A stretch of 64,000 nucleotides of DNA from JAVJRN01 sp040218415 (GCA_040218415.1 JAVJRN010000054.1:62001-126000), one strand, 5' to 3'. Numbered from the stretch's first letter, positions 56,201-64,000 are shown. The notes: a model not told the origin generated them from the letters alone. Numbers and translations: made by a program.

Positions 56201-56807
56201 TTTGATCACTAATGTTGGCCTGAATGAGCAAATTCTCACTCAATTTTCCATCTATCTGTAAGTTGAGCGCAGAATTAACCACAAGATCCTGATTATTGCC
56301 CACGGTAATACCACGTGATATTGCACCAATCATGTCTACATTATTAAATTCGAATAAATTTGGCTTTGTAATTTGATCTGCACTCACTCTTTCAGAAACA
56401 TTGTATTCTCTTACCTGAGAGTAAGTTTCTCTATTTCTAATAAAAAAGGGTTTATAAAGCTCTTGTGGCAGTACGCGGAAACAGATTCGGATCGAATCTT
56501 TTAAAAGAGAATCTTGGATTATGACCGCATTTAGCGCTTTATCATATCGAAAACTACTAATCCCATCTATCTCGATTGAGGTCTTGTCAAATACAACATC
56601 TGGTAGCTCAATAAAGGATGAAGATTGGTAGGTATGACATTTTATATTGGGATCTTGGGCAGATAAAGTCAACCAAGAAAACACGTATGATATAAGAAAA
56701 AAGCTATTTCTTAGGAAGCTTAATGAAAAATGTTGTTCCTTCCATTTCCTTAGTTTCAAACCATATATTTCCACCAGCGTTTTCAATTCCTTTCTTAGCC
56801 ACGGCAA
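53295..56807 (-). CDS. Very large outer-membrane beta-barrel protein, unknown function
   Basis: 1170 aa if read from the TTG at 56807, but the true start is probably nearer the signal peptide (LRNSFFLISYVFSWLTLSAQ, about residues 32-51), where no ATG, GTG or TTG is available before it. The mature part has an N-terminal domain of about 130 residues, then repeated strands of a barrel with the motif LDGELLERGFDRDYTIDYNQ-like segment seen in large Bacteroidota surface proteins. The first 104 nt overlap the kinase gene. A polar Asp/Asn-rich loop (DENNDGIQDINEFYEA) looks like a calcium-type site. It ends in the barrel-closing SMSLTAFF. Confidence 0.6.
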   Translation of the reverse strand: MPWLRKELKTLVEIYGLKLRKWKEQHFSLSFLRNSFFLISYVFSWLTLSAQDPNIKCHTYQSSSFIELPDVVFDKTSIEIDGISSFRYDKALNAVIIQDSLLKDSIRICFRVLPQELYKPFFIRNRETYSQVREYNVSERVSADQITKPNLFEFNNVDMIGAISRGITVGNNQDLVVNSALNLQIDGKLSENLLIQANISDQNIPFQPEGNTQQIRDFDNIFIKLYSDDHSLTAGDIVAKNPFDESYFLQYRKNVQGLDGLMNYNVNDNWTASTLGLISIAKGQFTSTMLAPIEGIQGPYRLRGANNERFIIVLAGSEKVYLDGELLERGFDRDYTIDYNQSEITFSNKILITRFSRIRVDFEYADQFFGRTNLNVAQSFESKDTKIYLNLYQEKDNPNNPFGFENDQENIAQLSLAGDNTLQSFISGVDSIGLVKDAILYAKKDTINNGRSYDIYQYSPLSDANFYQVSFTEVSFGQGNYILKNTTANGQIYEWIAPVNGVSQGNFIPEIRVNTPNKRQMSIIGATHNITKYDKLFTEIALSNTDLNLYSNLDDEDNTGFAFKAGYESESRPLKNDFRLDAGLSIEHNSTNFQPVDRFRSIEYDRDWSHNALTDTISREDNIFSASLSLNRKAYERLSYTFSLRDRTNVVDGVKHQLDFSYQLGDFLMKSDVFFLNSASTNAKANWMRGSHEIRFKKWFLQPGYKYSTDRHQEITSDSVRFSLMNFASHNFYIQTNDTTKINTRLEFITREDRLPVSGEFEDYTRSKELKWTLGTSQMDHHNVDLNFTYREVDELLVDKKEKNFLAFTTWNSRFFKNNLVSNIQYSTSNTRELKRTFIYLQVPSGQGTHTWRDENNDGIQDINEFYEAVNNDEREYAKIFTPTDEYITAFQTTYIQTLDLKAPNSWNQKSSWLSQEMAKLAINAHLNINSKTTDNSLSRLNPFNANSSDTTTVFLRSNRRFSIFYNRNASGLAADFTINNQDSKSLLSNGFEWREKIDQILNIRLPINSTLVFRARSSKGQITSSSDFLISRNYNLSTLGTEPAFVWQPSDKLRLTTNIRYDYKSTSDKEEDSYSRITSMGTSLDFIRSGKGTINIGFQWLSIDFKGEEQSALGYELLEGLRPGANQRWNINWQQNIKSGLQMSLRYDGRNSENQRVIHTGSMSLTAFF

Positions 56808-59800
56808 GTCCTATCCCACTACCCGTGCTTTTGGTGCTAAAATAAGGCTTAAATACGTTTCTTTTTATTTCTTCTGACATTCCTTGTCCATTATCACGAA
56901 TGCTAATCAAGACAGACTTCTCTTTTACAACTAAGAAAATTTCAATCTTAGGCTTTTTGTCCTTTACTGCTTGAATAGCATTTAAAATAATGTTGGTCAA
57001 AGCTCGCGAAAAAAGTTTCGGATCTGCGAAAACCATGGTTTCCTCTTCACTTCTTTCAAATGCAATAGTTATGTCCTCAGTTTGATAGACTTCAACCGCC
57101 GACTTAATAACAGAATTAATTTCAAAGGATTGATTTTTTGGTGCTGGCATGGTCGCGAAAGCTGAAAACGAATCCGCAATAGAACTTAAACTATCTATCT
57201 GATCAATCAATGAGTTTAACACTCGGGTTTGGTTTTCATCCGACTTTGAAGAGCGCATCAGCTGCTGTATTCGTAAGCGCATTGGTGTCAACGGATTTTT
57301 TATTTCATGCGCTACTTGTCTGGCAATCTCTTTCCATGCTGATTCCTTTTGGCTTTCTGCCAAAGCCAATTTACTATCTTCAAGTTTGCCTAGCATTGCA
57401 TTGTATTCAGTCACCAGCTGACCAATTTCATCATTAGCCTCATAGTCTAACCTTTCATTCGACTCTTCTAGCTTAATGATGGATAGCTTTTGCGCAATTT
57501 TTTTAAGTGGTTTTATGAGTTGGCCAACGAATATATTTTCAGCAAAGTAAGCAATGAGAAAAATTAAGGTGAAAATAAATGTCACATTATTGAACACTTC
57601 TATTTGTTGTTTTCTCAAGTGATTTTTACTGTCGAAATAAGGCATTGAAAGATAGGCCAAGAGTTTGCCGTCTCGATATGACCTTATTGAGGTGTATGAG
57701 CTCTTAAACTCCGTCTCCCCGATATTTCTATCGAGAATAATGCCTTGTTCATTTCCATATCTTAGCGCATTGATTGCCTTTGGTTCAATGAGACCACTAA
57801 GCAAACTCTTGTTAAAAATCTGTGGCTGACTCGATACCAAAAGCCTTCCATTTATGTCGTAAATATTCAAATCACTTTGGATGATTTCTGCATTCTTAAC
57901 GATTTGACTTGCATACTCTGCCTGATTCGATCCGCCTGAAAGGTATTTCTCAGTTATTTCAATAAGACTTTCTGCCATATTAAAAGAGCGCTTGCTGAAG
58001 TTTCGATCAATCTCTGACTTATACGACCTGCTCAAAGTTGATAAAAGTGCAATCGCGACTACAATCATTGGAATGAAAATAGACAGACTCAAAGAAATTT
58101 GAATTTTTGAAGAAAGTGTAAGTTTGAGTCTATTTGTTGATATGTATATCAGCAAAATAAGCAACCATACTAATAAGAACAATGAGAAATAAAAACTCGC
58201 ATTTTGAAGAATACTTTGAGTAGAATATAATGGTGAGGAAATGATAATAACCCTGCCATCTGAAGTTTTTATGCCATAATAGGCATGACCATAATACTCA
58301 ATCCCATTTTCATATAAAGCACTATTCTCGAATAGACCTGGCTCCATGTTTTTTTCAAAAGGATGTTTTCCACGTTTATAAATCATTTTACGATCCTTGA
58401 ATACAGCATAATCAAATTCTGCTTTACCCGTCTGGTCGTCATTATTTAGTATTTGTGGATATATACTTTTAGGTATGAATTTTTTCAAAGAGAATACCAT
58501 CACTAACTTACCCAAATCACCTCCAATTGATTGGAAAGGAACTTCAGCCAAATATTTATCTGGAATATCTGATTCATTGCTTGTCTTGAGATAAATATCT
58601 GGGAATCCGGTAGGCGATCTCTCTAAACTATCTTCCCAAATAAAATCCAATTGAGTCGAGTTATACACTGTCTTCTCATCACTGCTTATCAAGTAAATAT
58701 CTAACGCATATTTATTAAAATACGGACTTAAATATTCATTTCTAATTCTACTTTCTATAAGTGCACCACTTAGCTTATTACTTAAAAATCTTGATCTGAT
58801 ATAAGAATCTTTGGCAATTTGAGACATGACTCCATTAAGAAGAAGCTCTGCCGTAAAATCATTATGAATGAGTAACGAATTGGCAAACTTTTGTTTTCTA
58901 ACCAAATCATCCCTCTCCGCTTCCTGGTATATTATGACTGCAGTGGTACATGCAATACCTAATGCGATTGTTACAACTGTCGTGAAATATTTAAAATCAA
59001 GGTTAAACTCCATCACATTGAAGCGGAATCCAATGAGCAGTGCCAGTGCTGAAATAACAGAAATTATCGTTAGAAGTACATTTAAATCTGTGAAAGTAAA
59101 AATTAATAATTCAATAGATAATGTTAATAATAAGACTGGAAAAATCCTTTTACCATTAATCTCTTTGATGATTACACGTAATAAAATTACCAAAGATAAC
59201 ATTGAGCAAATAATAGCGCCGAGAAGTGAAGATTTGATATCATCAAAAATAATCGAACTGTTAATATCCAAATTAATTTGTGAGTTTTCGATTACATCCT
59301 TGATCAACTCCACGTAACCATGAATTAAGAACAAGGAAAGAATTGTTATAAAAGAAGACGCTACAATTGATTTCGATCTATTCAAAAATCGAAATAACGA
59401 ATCACGGAAAATGAAGACTAAAAACAGAAATACCAGCGAGTTTAAAAGAAGGTTTCCTGCCGAGTTTCCAAAAAAAGGTGAAGTGTAATTTATTGGTTGA
59501 AATATTGAAACTTTATCCAGGTTTGTAATGCACTGCTCAATGCTAAACTTCGAAATAATGATTAAAATCGAACATATTACTAGTCGATTTTTATTCAAAG
59601 AAGTGTAAGCCCAGAAAACACCCGCACCAAAGCTGAGGATCAATAGCCCAAAAACAATGTAAACAGCCTTTGCAGGCATTCGTTCTTCAAATACATAGTT
59701 CATGATTGGCGTACTCTTAAAAAAAAGCGTGTTACCTTCTTCTACACTACCATGCCGTGTTTTATTAATGAAAATATTATTGTTGAACTCGGTCTTGAGT

Positions 59801-60264
59801 AAGTGGTTTTTTACGGGATACTCTTTCGTTATTGGTAAATAAGAAATCAGTGTGATCTCATTAGAAACTCCTGTTTTATCAACCAAGAGAATTCCATTGC
59901 CAATAGAGCTTTCATAATAATATTGACCTAAACCTTCGAAATTTGTTTCTGGGAATAAAAAATCATCACTCCAATAAATTAGACGATCGTTTATGAGAAC
60001 CTGCTTCCTGAAAGATCTATCATGCTCAATATTGAAAGGATTGGAATAAACCGCAAATTGCTCTTTGAATAACTCAAGATCAAGATGTTGTTCATTTAAT
60101 TGTTGGTCAAACCTCTTTTGTATGATTCTTTCGTTTTCAAAAGAAGAAAGATAAGTACCCAACGCGAATAGCAGTAACAAAAAGACAGATAAGAGAAACA
60201 GTCTTTTTGCAAATCGTCTTTTAAATCGTGATTTAATTGGGTGGTTGATATTCTGCACCACCAA
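56704..60264 (-). CDS. Giant NtrY-like sensor histidine kinase
   Basis: 1186 aa. N-terminal helix (about 20-40), a periplasmic segment, a block of several helices (about 205-450), a second large sensor region (about 470-690), more helices and a loop, HAMP (about 890-945) and the kinase core. Phospho-acceptor His986 is in ARQVAHEIKNPLTPMRLR, the NtrY-type HisKA; HATPase has DNGQGM and GTGSGIGLAVAKKG. No response regulator is adjacent, so its partner is elsewhere. The 3' end overlaps the outer-membrane protein frame and the 5' end overlaps the DUF983 gene by 32 nt. Confidence 0.88.
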   Translation of the reverse strand: MVVQNINHPIKSRFKRRFAKRLFLLSVFLLLLFALGTYLSSFENERIIQKRFDQQLNEQHLDLELFKEQFAVYSNPFNIEHDRSFRKQVLINDRLIYWSDDFLFPETNFEGLGQYYYESSIGNGILLVDKTGVSNEITLISYLPITKEYPVKNHLLKTEFNNNIFINKTRHGSVEEGNTLFFKSTPIMNYVFEERMPAKAVYIVFGLLILSFGAGVFWAYTSLNKNRLVICSILIIISKFSIEQCITNLDKVSIFQPINYTSPFFGNSAGNLLLNSLVFLFLVFIFRDSLFRFLNRSKSIVASSFITILSLFLIHGYVELIKDVIENSQINLDINSSIIFDDIKSSLLGAIICSMLSLVILLRVIIKEINGKRIFPVLLLTLSIELLIFTFTDLNVLLTIISVISALALLIGFRFNVMEFNLDFKYFTTVVTIALGIACTTAVIIYQEAERDDLVRKQKFANSLLIHNDFTAELLLNGVMSQIAKDSYIRSRFLSNKLSGALIESRIRNEYLSPYFNKYALDIYLISSDEKTVYNSTQLDFIWEDSLERSPTGFPDIYLKTSNESDIPDKYLAEVPFQSIGGDLGKLVMVFSLKKFIPKSIYPQILNNDDQTGKAEFDYAVFKDRKMIYKRGKHPFEKNMEPGLFENSALYENGIEYYGHAYYGIKTSDGRVIIISSPLYSTQSILQNASFYFSLFLLVWLLILLIYISTNRLKLTLSSKIQISLSLSIFIPMIVVAIALLSTLSRSYKSEIDRNFSKRSFNMAESLIEITEKYLSGGSNQAEYASQIVKNAEIIQSDLNIYDINGRLLVSSQPQIFNKSLLSGLIEPKAINALRYGNEQGIILDRNIGETEFKSSYTSIRSYRDGKLLAYLSMPYFDSKNHLRKQQIEVFNNVTFIFTLIFLIAYFAENIFVGQLIKPLKKIAQKLSIIKLEESNERLDYEANDEIGQLVTEYNAMLGKLEDSKLALAESQKESAWKEIARQVAHEIKNPLTPMRLRIQQLMRSSKSDENQTRVLNSLIDQIDSLSSIADSFSAFATMPAPKNQSFEINSVIKSAVEVYQTEDITIAFERSEEETMVFADPKLFSRALTNIILNAIQAVKDKKPKIEIFLVVKEKSVLISIRDNGQGMSEEIKRNVFKPYFSTKSTGSGIGLAVAKKGIENAGGNIWFETKEMEGTTFFIKLPKK

Positions 60265-60610
60265 AAATATGTGAAAACAAAACGCGTGAATAGCGGAAAG
60301 TTACAGGATACAATAATAGAGATACTGATACTATTGTCGTAATGTAAACAGTAATAGAAGGGTCAGAAAAGACCACATAAAGTAAGAATACTGATACTAA
60401 AAATACACCCACCGACAAGGCGTAGCTAACGTACATAGCACCATAAAAAAAACCTGGTTCTCTTTCAAACCGATAGCCACATACTTCACATTTTTCTGGC
60501 ATATCAGAAAGCGAATTTAGTTTATAGATCGGTTCTTTAAACAAATCGCCTTGCCTACATTGTGGACATTTAGATTCCAATATCGCGGATAAAGCGCTTC
60601 TTTTTTTCAT
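60233..60610 (-). CDS. DUF983 family protein with two Cys pairs
   Basis: 125 aa from the ATG at 60610; the frame runs on upstream to 60646. Two CxxC pairs (CPQC about 14-17, CEVC about 39-42) form a likely zinc ribbon, followed by FEREPGFFYGAMYVSYA and two membrane helices. The family is common beside oxidase genes in Bacteroidota and Alphaproteobacteria; function unknown, perhaps assembly. It overlaps the preceding small membrane gene by 41 nt and the kinase gene by 32 nt. Confidence 0.8.
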   Translation of the reverse strand: MKKRSALSAILESKCPQCRQGDLFKEPIYKLNSLSDMPEKCEVCGYRFEREPGFFYGAMYVSYALSVGVFLVSVFLLYVVFSDPSITVYITTIVSVSLLLYPVTFRYSRVLFSHIFGGAEYQPPN

Positions 60611-60833
60611 TAACTTTTGCGTTTTTAAACCAGAAAAATGCCACAATACCTATAGCAATATATGGAGTTACAAATAAATAAATAATCCCCAAATTTAAAC
60701 CGGCTGCTAGGGAAGTGTCTCCATGACTCACATTATTTACGACTTGTGTTCTACACATAGCACATTGCGCAAAATTCAATAAGGGTGCTAATAATAGACC
60801 CATGGATATATATACTCTTAATAAAATTTTCAT
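60570..60833 (-). CDS. Small membrane protein of the oxidase cluster
   Basis: 87 aa. Hydrophobic N-terminus resembling a signal peptide ending NFAQ, then CAMCRTQVVNNVSHGDTS with two Cys (CxxC), one or two helices (GIIYLFVTPYIAIGIVAFFWF) and a basic tail. The CAMC pattern is recurrent in short proteins of Bacteroidota cytochrome oxidase loci. The two Cys might bind a metal. No function is known. It begins 1 nt after the DUF420 gene ends. Confidence 0.65.
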   Translation of the reverse strand: MKILLRVYISMGLLLAPLLNFAQCAMCRTQVVNNVSHGDTSLAAGLNLGIIYLFVTPYIAIGIVAFFWFKNAKVNEKKKRFIRDIGI

Positions 60834-60834
60834 T

Positions 60835-61398
60835 TCAATAATAGGGACTAATCATGAAATAGACAATTACGCCTGTAATCGACACATAAAGCCAAATAGG
60901 AAAAGTAAATTTTACAATTTTCTTATGTTTTTCAATCATATTATTCAAGGAATAATAAAAGGAAAAAAGCACCAATGGAACTACTACAATAGAAAGTAAT
61001 ATATGACTTAACAAAATGGCTAAATAAATAATTCGTTGCGATCCTACTAAATTTTTCTCATCGACAGACAATAGTCCATCACCGTTAAGATCTCCAAACT
61101 TTACTGAATCCACGGAAGAGTGATATAATACATATGATAATAAAAACAATCCTCCCAAGACAAAGGCAAATGACATCATCTTCTTGTGAAGTTGTATTTT
61201 ACCTTTCACTACCGCCCAAACCGCTACAACAAGTGCAATAGCCGTAGTTGAATTGATTAGCGCATGAAATTTAGGGAGAGCCTTTATCCACGACGCACTT
61301 AAGCCTGTTTTAAAAGGGGCAAATAGTATTAAGGCAACTAGTAATGGAATAATTACAGATAGAACAACTATAAATCGTTTGATTGAATTATCGCTCAT
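60835..61398 (-). CDS. DUF420 membrane protein (CtaM-like oxidase assembly factor)
   Basis: 187 aa, five helices. LPKFHALINSTTAIALVVAVWAVVKGKIQLHKKMMSFAFVLG carries the conserved His residues and the Lys of the family, SYVLYHSS and ILLSHILLSIVVVPLVL follow. DUF420 proteins help cytochrome oxidase maturation in Firmicutes (CtaM); the same role is inferred. It overlaps the SCO-like gene by 11 nt. Confidence 0.85.
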   Translation of the reverse strand: MSDNSIKRFIVVLSVIIPLLVALILFAPFKTGLSASWIKALPKFHALINSTTAIALVVAVWAVVKGKIQLHKKMMSFAFVLGGLFLLSYVLYHSSVDSVKFGDLNGDGLLSVDEKNLVGSQRIIYLAILLSHILLSIVVVPLVLFSFYYSLNNMIEKHKKIVKFTFPIWLYVSITGVIVYFMISPYY

Positions 61399-61804
61399 TT
61401 CTTTTCACATTTAAAGTATAAATATCTAATTCGGCAAAAAGTCGATCAACTTCTTCCCTACTTAGTTCATATTCCCCAAGTACTTGACCAACACTATCTA
61501 CAAAAATCATTTCTTTATCACTATCACACTGCTTTTTGAAATGGTAATTGACACTTAAATCCAACTCAATAACCTCTAACTTCTTAGTAATCCTTTTATT
61601 CAAATTTGGATTATTGGCAATTTTTGAAGAATCTAAAATAAGATATGCTTGTCGATCATAGACACTAATACATCCTTCTTCAACGTTTCTAATTACTGGA
61701 AGTGCAAATTGGTTTTCTCCAAACACTTGAAGAATCAAATACCACGAGATTGGAAAACCAAAAACAACTGTAAAGAAAAGGATCAATATTAGTTTTCTCT
61801 TCAT
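61388..61804 (-). CDS. Shortened SCO-like protein lacking the copper-binding Cys pair
   Basis: 138 aa. One membrane anchor (about 4-25), then a segment like the SCO start (GENQFALPVIRN) and a C-terminus that strongly resembles SCO proteins (IFVDSVGQVLGEYELSREEVDRLF). The usual SCO of about 200 aa has a CxxxC motif and a His that bind copper for the CuA centre; neither is present, and only two scattered Cys remain. Its location, where a SCO gene usually sits, supports descent from SCO. It may be a degenerate or re-purposed copy. Confidence 0.55.
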   Translation of the reverse strand: MKRKLILILFFTVVFGFPISWYLILQVFGENQFALPVIRNVEEGCISVYDRQAYLILDSSKIANNPNLNKRITKKLEVIELDLSVNYHFKKQCDSDKEMIFVDSVGQVLGEYELSREEVDRLFAELDIYTLNVKRNER

Positions 61805-61840
61805 ACTTTCAATAGACTGATAATTAATCCAATTGTTAAA

Positions 61841-61874
61841 AAAAAATCATGTCTTTTTCAAGACATGATTTTTT
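61841..61874. terminator. Intrinsic terminator inside the oxidase cluster
   Basis: AAAAATCATGTCTT-TTTC-AAGACATGATTTTT (61842-61873), followed by a T-run, between the subunit IV gene (61893) and the SCO-like gene (61804). It splits the minus-strand cluster or attenuates the distal genes. Confidence 0.75.
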
Positions 61875-61892
61875 ATTTTCTTTAATCTGATT

Positions 61893-62216
61893 TTAATATA
61901 GAGCCTCAAAAATGCGGGCACCTTGATACATCATTATAAAAATAAAGAAGATTACAAAAAGCAATGGAAGCATTATCGACATTATCAAAGATTTTCTTTC
62001 GTGTCCAAGATGCATAAATTCTGATACGATATAAAAGGCCTTCCATAAGGTTAAAGCAATAAATACAAAATTTCTTGCTCCACTAGAAGGGACAGTGAAA
62101 GCTATAACAAATTCTACAGCTGTAATTGCTGCTAAAATTCCCGCTACTTTCCATATTTTCTTGATCTTAGCTGGATCAGCTGGGATTACCTGAACTTGGT
62201 TTTTTTGATGTTCCAT
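61893..62216 (-). CDS. Cytochrome c oxidase subunit IV (caa3 type)
   Basis: 107 aa with three helices (AGILAAITAVEFVIAFTV, NFVFIALTLWKAFYIVSEFMHLGHE, and a C-terminal FVIFFIFIMMYQG). The subunit IV signature KAFYIVSEFMHLGHERK is present. It is a small stabilising subunit of the proton-pumping terminal oxidase. It lies 15 nt after the second subunit III gene and just before the internal terminator. Confidence 0.88.
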   Translation of the reverse strand: MEHQKNQVQVIPADPAKIKKIWKVAGILAAITAVEFVIAFTVPSSGARNFVFIALTLWKAFYIVSEFMHLGHERKSLIMSIMLPLLFVIFFIFIMMYQGARIFEALY

Positions 62217-62231
62217 AATTACAAATATTAA

Positions 62232-62978
62232 TTATACTAGGTAAAAAAATGTGAATACAAAGACCCATACAAGGTCTACAAAATGCCAATACAATCCTAC
62301 CTTCTCCACCATTTCATAATGCCCGACTCTTTCAAGTTTGCCTGTTACCGTCTGATAAAAGATAATGAAATTTAACATCACTCCACTAAACACATGAAAA
62401 CCATGAAAACCAGTGATGAAAAAGAATAATGCAGCAAAATTGGGTGGGCCATATTGATTAAAGCTAAGATTAGCTCCCATGAAAGTATTACTGCCTACAT
62501 TATTTGAAATATCCGAACCGTCTATAAAGTGACTCCATTCCCAAGCTTGGCAGCCTAAAAATAGTGCTCCTCCGACTAATGTCCATAGCATCCATTTCTC
62601 AACACCCTTTTTATCCATTCTATGACCTGCCTCGACAGCAAGTACCATTGTAACACTACTTAAAATCAGAATGAATGTCATTATACCAACAAATACCAAT
62701 GGTGCATGTATTCCATGCAAAAATGGAACTGCTTCAAATACCATTTCAGGGATAGGCCAATATTCTTGAGAAAAAGCAAAATCTTGAATTGCGCCCTCAT
62801 AAGCCGGATGACTGTATCGAATCATTCCGTAGGTGATCAATAATGCAGAGAAAGTAAAAGCATCTGATAATAAAAAGAACCACATCATCAGTTTACCATA
62901 ACTGACTTTCATTGGAGTCACTCCTCCATCCCATAGATGGTCTGTAGATTCGTCAGCGACTATTGCCGTATTTGCCAT
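62232..62978 (-). CDS. Cytochrome c oxidase subunit III (second copy, 248 aa)
   Basis: 248 aa, about seven helices. Subunit III features: MKVSYGKLMMWFFLLSDAFTFSALLI, W-E-x-x-H in CQAWEWSHFI, and FFFITGFHGFHVFSGVML with the GxHGxHV core, ending in WHFVDLVWVFVFTFFYLV. It stabilises the oxidase core. Two subunit III genes in tandem are normal in Bacteroidota caa3 loci. Confidence 0.92.
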   Translation of the reverse strand: MANTAIVADESTDHLWDGGVTPMKVSYGKLMMWFFLLSDAFTFSALLITYGMIRYSHPAYEGAIQDFAFSQEYWPIPEMVFEAVPFLHGIHAPLVFVGIMTFILILSSVTMVLAVEAGHRMDKKGVEKWMLWTLVGGALFLGCQAWEWSHFIDGSDISNNVGSNTFMGANLSFNQYGPPNFAALFFFITGFHGFHVFSGVMLNFIIFYQTVTGKLERVGHYEMVEKVGLYWHFVDLVWVFVFTFFYLV

Positions 62979-62990
62979 AAATTTAGATTT

Positions 62991-63572
62991 CTAGTTGTTG
63001 AGGATCAAAAATAAATATAAATACAACCAAAGTCCACCTAGATAGTGCCAATAAGTTGTACACATTTCAATACTTACCAAATTTTTTGAATGAACCTGAT
63101 AATTAAAGGCTCTTTTCAATACAATAAATATGAAAATAAGTCCACCTAGTAGATGAGCAATATGCAATCCTGTAAAGACGTATATAAATGAACCAGCTGG
63201 ATTTCCTACAAAAAATACATTTTGATCTACCAATTCAGCCCATGATAAGTATTGTCCCACAGAGAATACCACAGCCAACAATGCGGTCAATATTAAACCT
63301 ATTCTGATATTTTTAATATTATTCTTTCTAGAGGAAATATAGGCAAAATGCATTGTTACACTACTCAGTATTATAACTATCGACGTATAGTTAAACATAG
63401 CTGGAAAATCAAACAATAACCAGTTTCCTTCAGCTTTCTTAACAACGTAGGCACTTGTAAGCGCTGCAAATATCATTGTAACTGAAACTATGAACAACCA
63501 CAAAGCAAATTTTTGTGGATGCATCGATTTGACTCTTACATTTCCTATTGGAATGTCTGCTGATCTTTCCAT
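62991..63572 (-). CDS. Cytochrome c oxidase subunit III (first copy, 193 aa)
   Basis: 193 aa, five helices. MHPQKFALWLFIVSVTMIFAALTSAYVVKK at the start, TGLHIAHLLGGLIFI (the GLHxxHxxGG variant of the core) and TYWHYLGGLWLYLYLFLILNN at the end. It is the shorter of two subunit III proteins. The ATG overlaps the ctaB stop by one base (TAATG). Confidence 0.9.
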   Translation of the reverse strand: MERSADIPIGNVRVKSMHPQKFALWLFIVSVTMIFAALTSAYVVKKAEGNWLLFDFPAMFNYTSIVIILSSVTMHFAYISSRKNNIKNIRIGLILTALLAVVFSVGQYLSWAELVDQNVFFVGNPAGSFIYVFTGLHIAHLLGGLIFIFIVLKRAFNYQVHSKNLVSIEMCTTYWHYLGGLWLYLYLFLILNN

Positions 63573-64000
63573 TATATTTTATCTAGTAAGTATGAGATCT
63601 GTACGATTGGTAAATAAATAAATGAGCCAAACATTATTTTAAGGGCAGATTTTCTTGAATTGTCTTTCATTAAGGAAAATGTTTGAGCTAGAAAAAGAAT
63701 ACCGCAAAGGGTAACAATTATGCCGCTGGTTATACCCGTTAATCCAAAATAGGTTGGCAATAATCCTAGTGGTAGGAGAAATAAAGTATAAATCATTATG
63801 TTAATGGCCGTATTTAAATCTTTCTTTCCTCCACCTGGTAGTAATTTAAATCCGGCGTTTTTATAATCCTCATCAGCAACCCAAGCAATAGCCCAAAAAT
63901 GAGGAAATTGCCATATAAATTGAATTCCAAAAATAATGAGCGCCTCATGACTTATAGTTCCTGTAGCTGCTGTCCATCCCAACAAGGGTGGTAACGCACC
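63572..64000 (-). CDS. ctaB: Protoheme IX farnesyltransferase, partial
   Basis: The last 142 codons are in the window; the 5' part lies beyond 64000. At the edge the frame reads GALPPLLGWTAATG, the conserved loop after the DxxxD site of this UbiA-type prenyltransferase, and FIWQFPHFWAIAWVADEDYKNAGFKLLP is the second family signature. About four more helices follow. It makes heme O from protoheme for the caa3 oxidase. It is coupled to subunit III by a 1-base overlap. Confidence 0.95.
   Translation of the reverse strand, partial: GALPPLLGWTAATGTISHEALIIFGIQFIWQFPHFWAIAWVADEDYKNAGFKLLPGGGKKDLNTAINIMIYTLFLLPLGLLPTYFGLTGITSGIIVTLCGILFLAQTFSLMKDNSRKSALKIMFGSFIYLPIVQISYLLDKI

Noticed and set aside
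53295..56807. Identification of the large barrel protein as SprA
   Set aside because: SprA is about twice as long and has repeated 'gliding motility' domains I cannot find here; only the general character of a large barrel is shared.
1..64000. CRISPR arrays, tRNA or rRNA genes, insertion sequences, prophage, integrons
   Set aside because: I saw no regularly spaced repeats, no cloverleaf-type sequence, no transposase or integrase, and no phage structural gene.

Overview
The window reads as chromosomal DNA of a marine-type Bacteroidota, most likely a member of the Cytophagia. I infer this from the AT-rich composition, promoters of the Bacteroidota type (TTG, about 20 nt, TAnnTTTG), weak use of Shine-Dalgarno sites, and several families that are almost confined to this phylum: DUF5686 outer-membrane proteins, DUF6913, DUF6728, the histone H1-like small protein, the long insert-bearing form of IspG, and a caa3 oxidase locus with two subunit III genes. 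The genus is not determined.

Layout. 1-1069: end of an ABC transporter gene coupled to a YdcF-type protein. 1095-7903: a minus-strand run in which thrS-infC-rpmI-rplT follows a DUF5686 outer-membrane protein and a TPR lipoprotein. 8704-18789: a DNA-damage-response island made of a LexA-like XRE/S24 repressor, an unknown partner gene, a Y-family polymerase, a Uma2 nuclease, a RES/Xre toxin-antitoxin pair, a short DnaE-type polymerase and a DUF763 protein. 18790-19350: no gene, but nested inverted repeats. 19351-30974: MsrA, PhoX-like protein, BamA/TamA-like barrel, MATE pump, SRPBCC protein, TPR protein, CCA-adding enzyme, TetR regulator, and a coupled ligA-DUF6913-dapA operon. 31022-43182: histone H1-like protein, an alpha-oxoamine synthase, AccC, DUF1015, Maf, a TolC/HlyD pair, SdaAB, ThyA, an MMPL/RND protein and a peroxiredoxin. 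43484-53294: LeuS, a 38-residue candidate membrane peptide, a lipoprotein, the coupled ispG-DUF6728-YjbR-SGNH operon, an SDR and an MlaE/MlaF ABC pair. 53295-60264: a large outer-membrane barrel protein overlapping a giant NtrY-like sensor kinase. 60233-64000: cytochrome caa3 oxidase and assembly genes running off the window in ctaB.

The most interesting part is 8704-18789. A near-perfect 15-bp palindrome, ACTAA-N5-TTAG(T/C), occurs in pairs in front of the LexA-like operon, of dinB and of dnaE, and I noticed it nowhere else in the window. In the dinB and dnaE promoters it overlaps the predicted -7 element. The repressor keeps an Ala-Gly cleavage bond and the Ser/Lys dyad. DinB carries QIDLF, and the DUF763 protein ends exactly in QLSLF; both match the bacterial sliding-clamp-binding motif. 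DnaE is short and its PHP metal site looks degraded. Together this looks like an inducible translesion 'mutasome' in which a DUF763 protein stands where ImuA/ImuB would be expected. That role for DUF763 is an inference.

No tRNA, rRNA, CRISPR array, insertion sequence or prophage was recognised.
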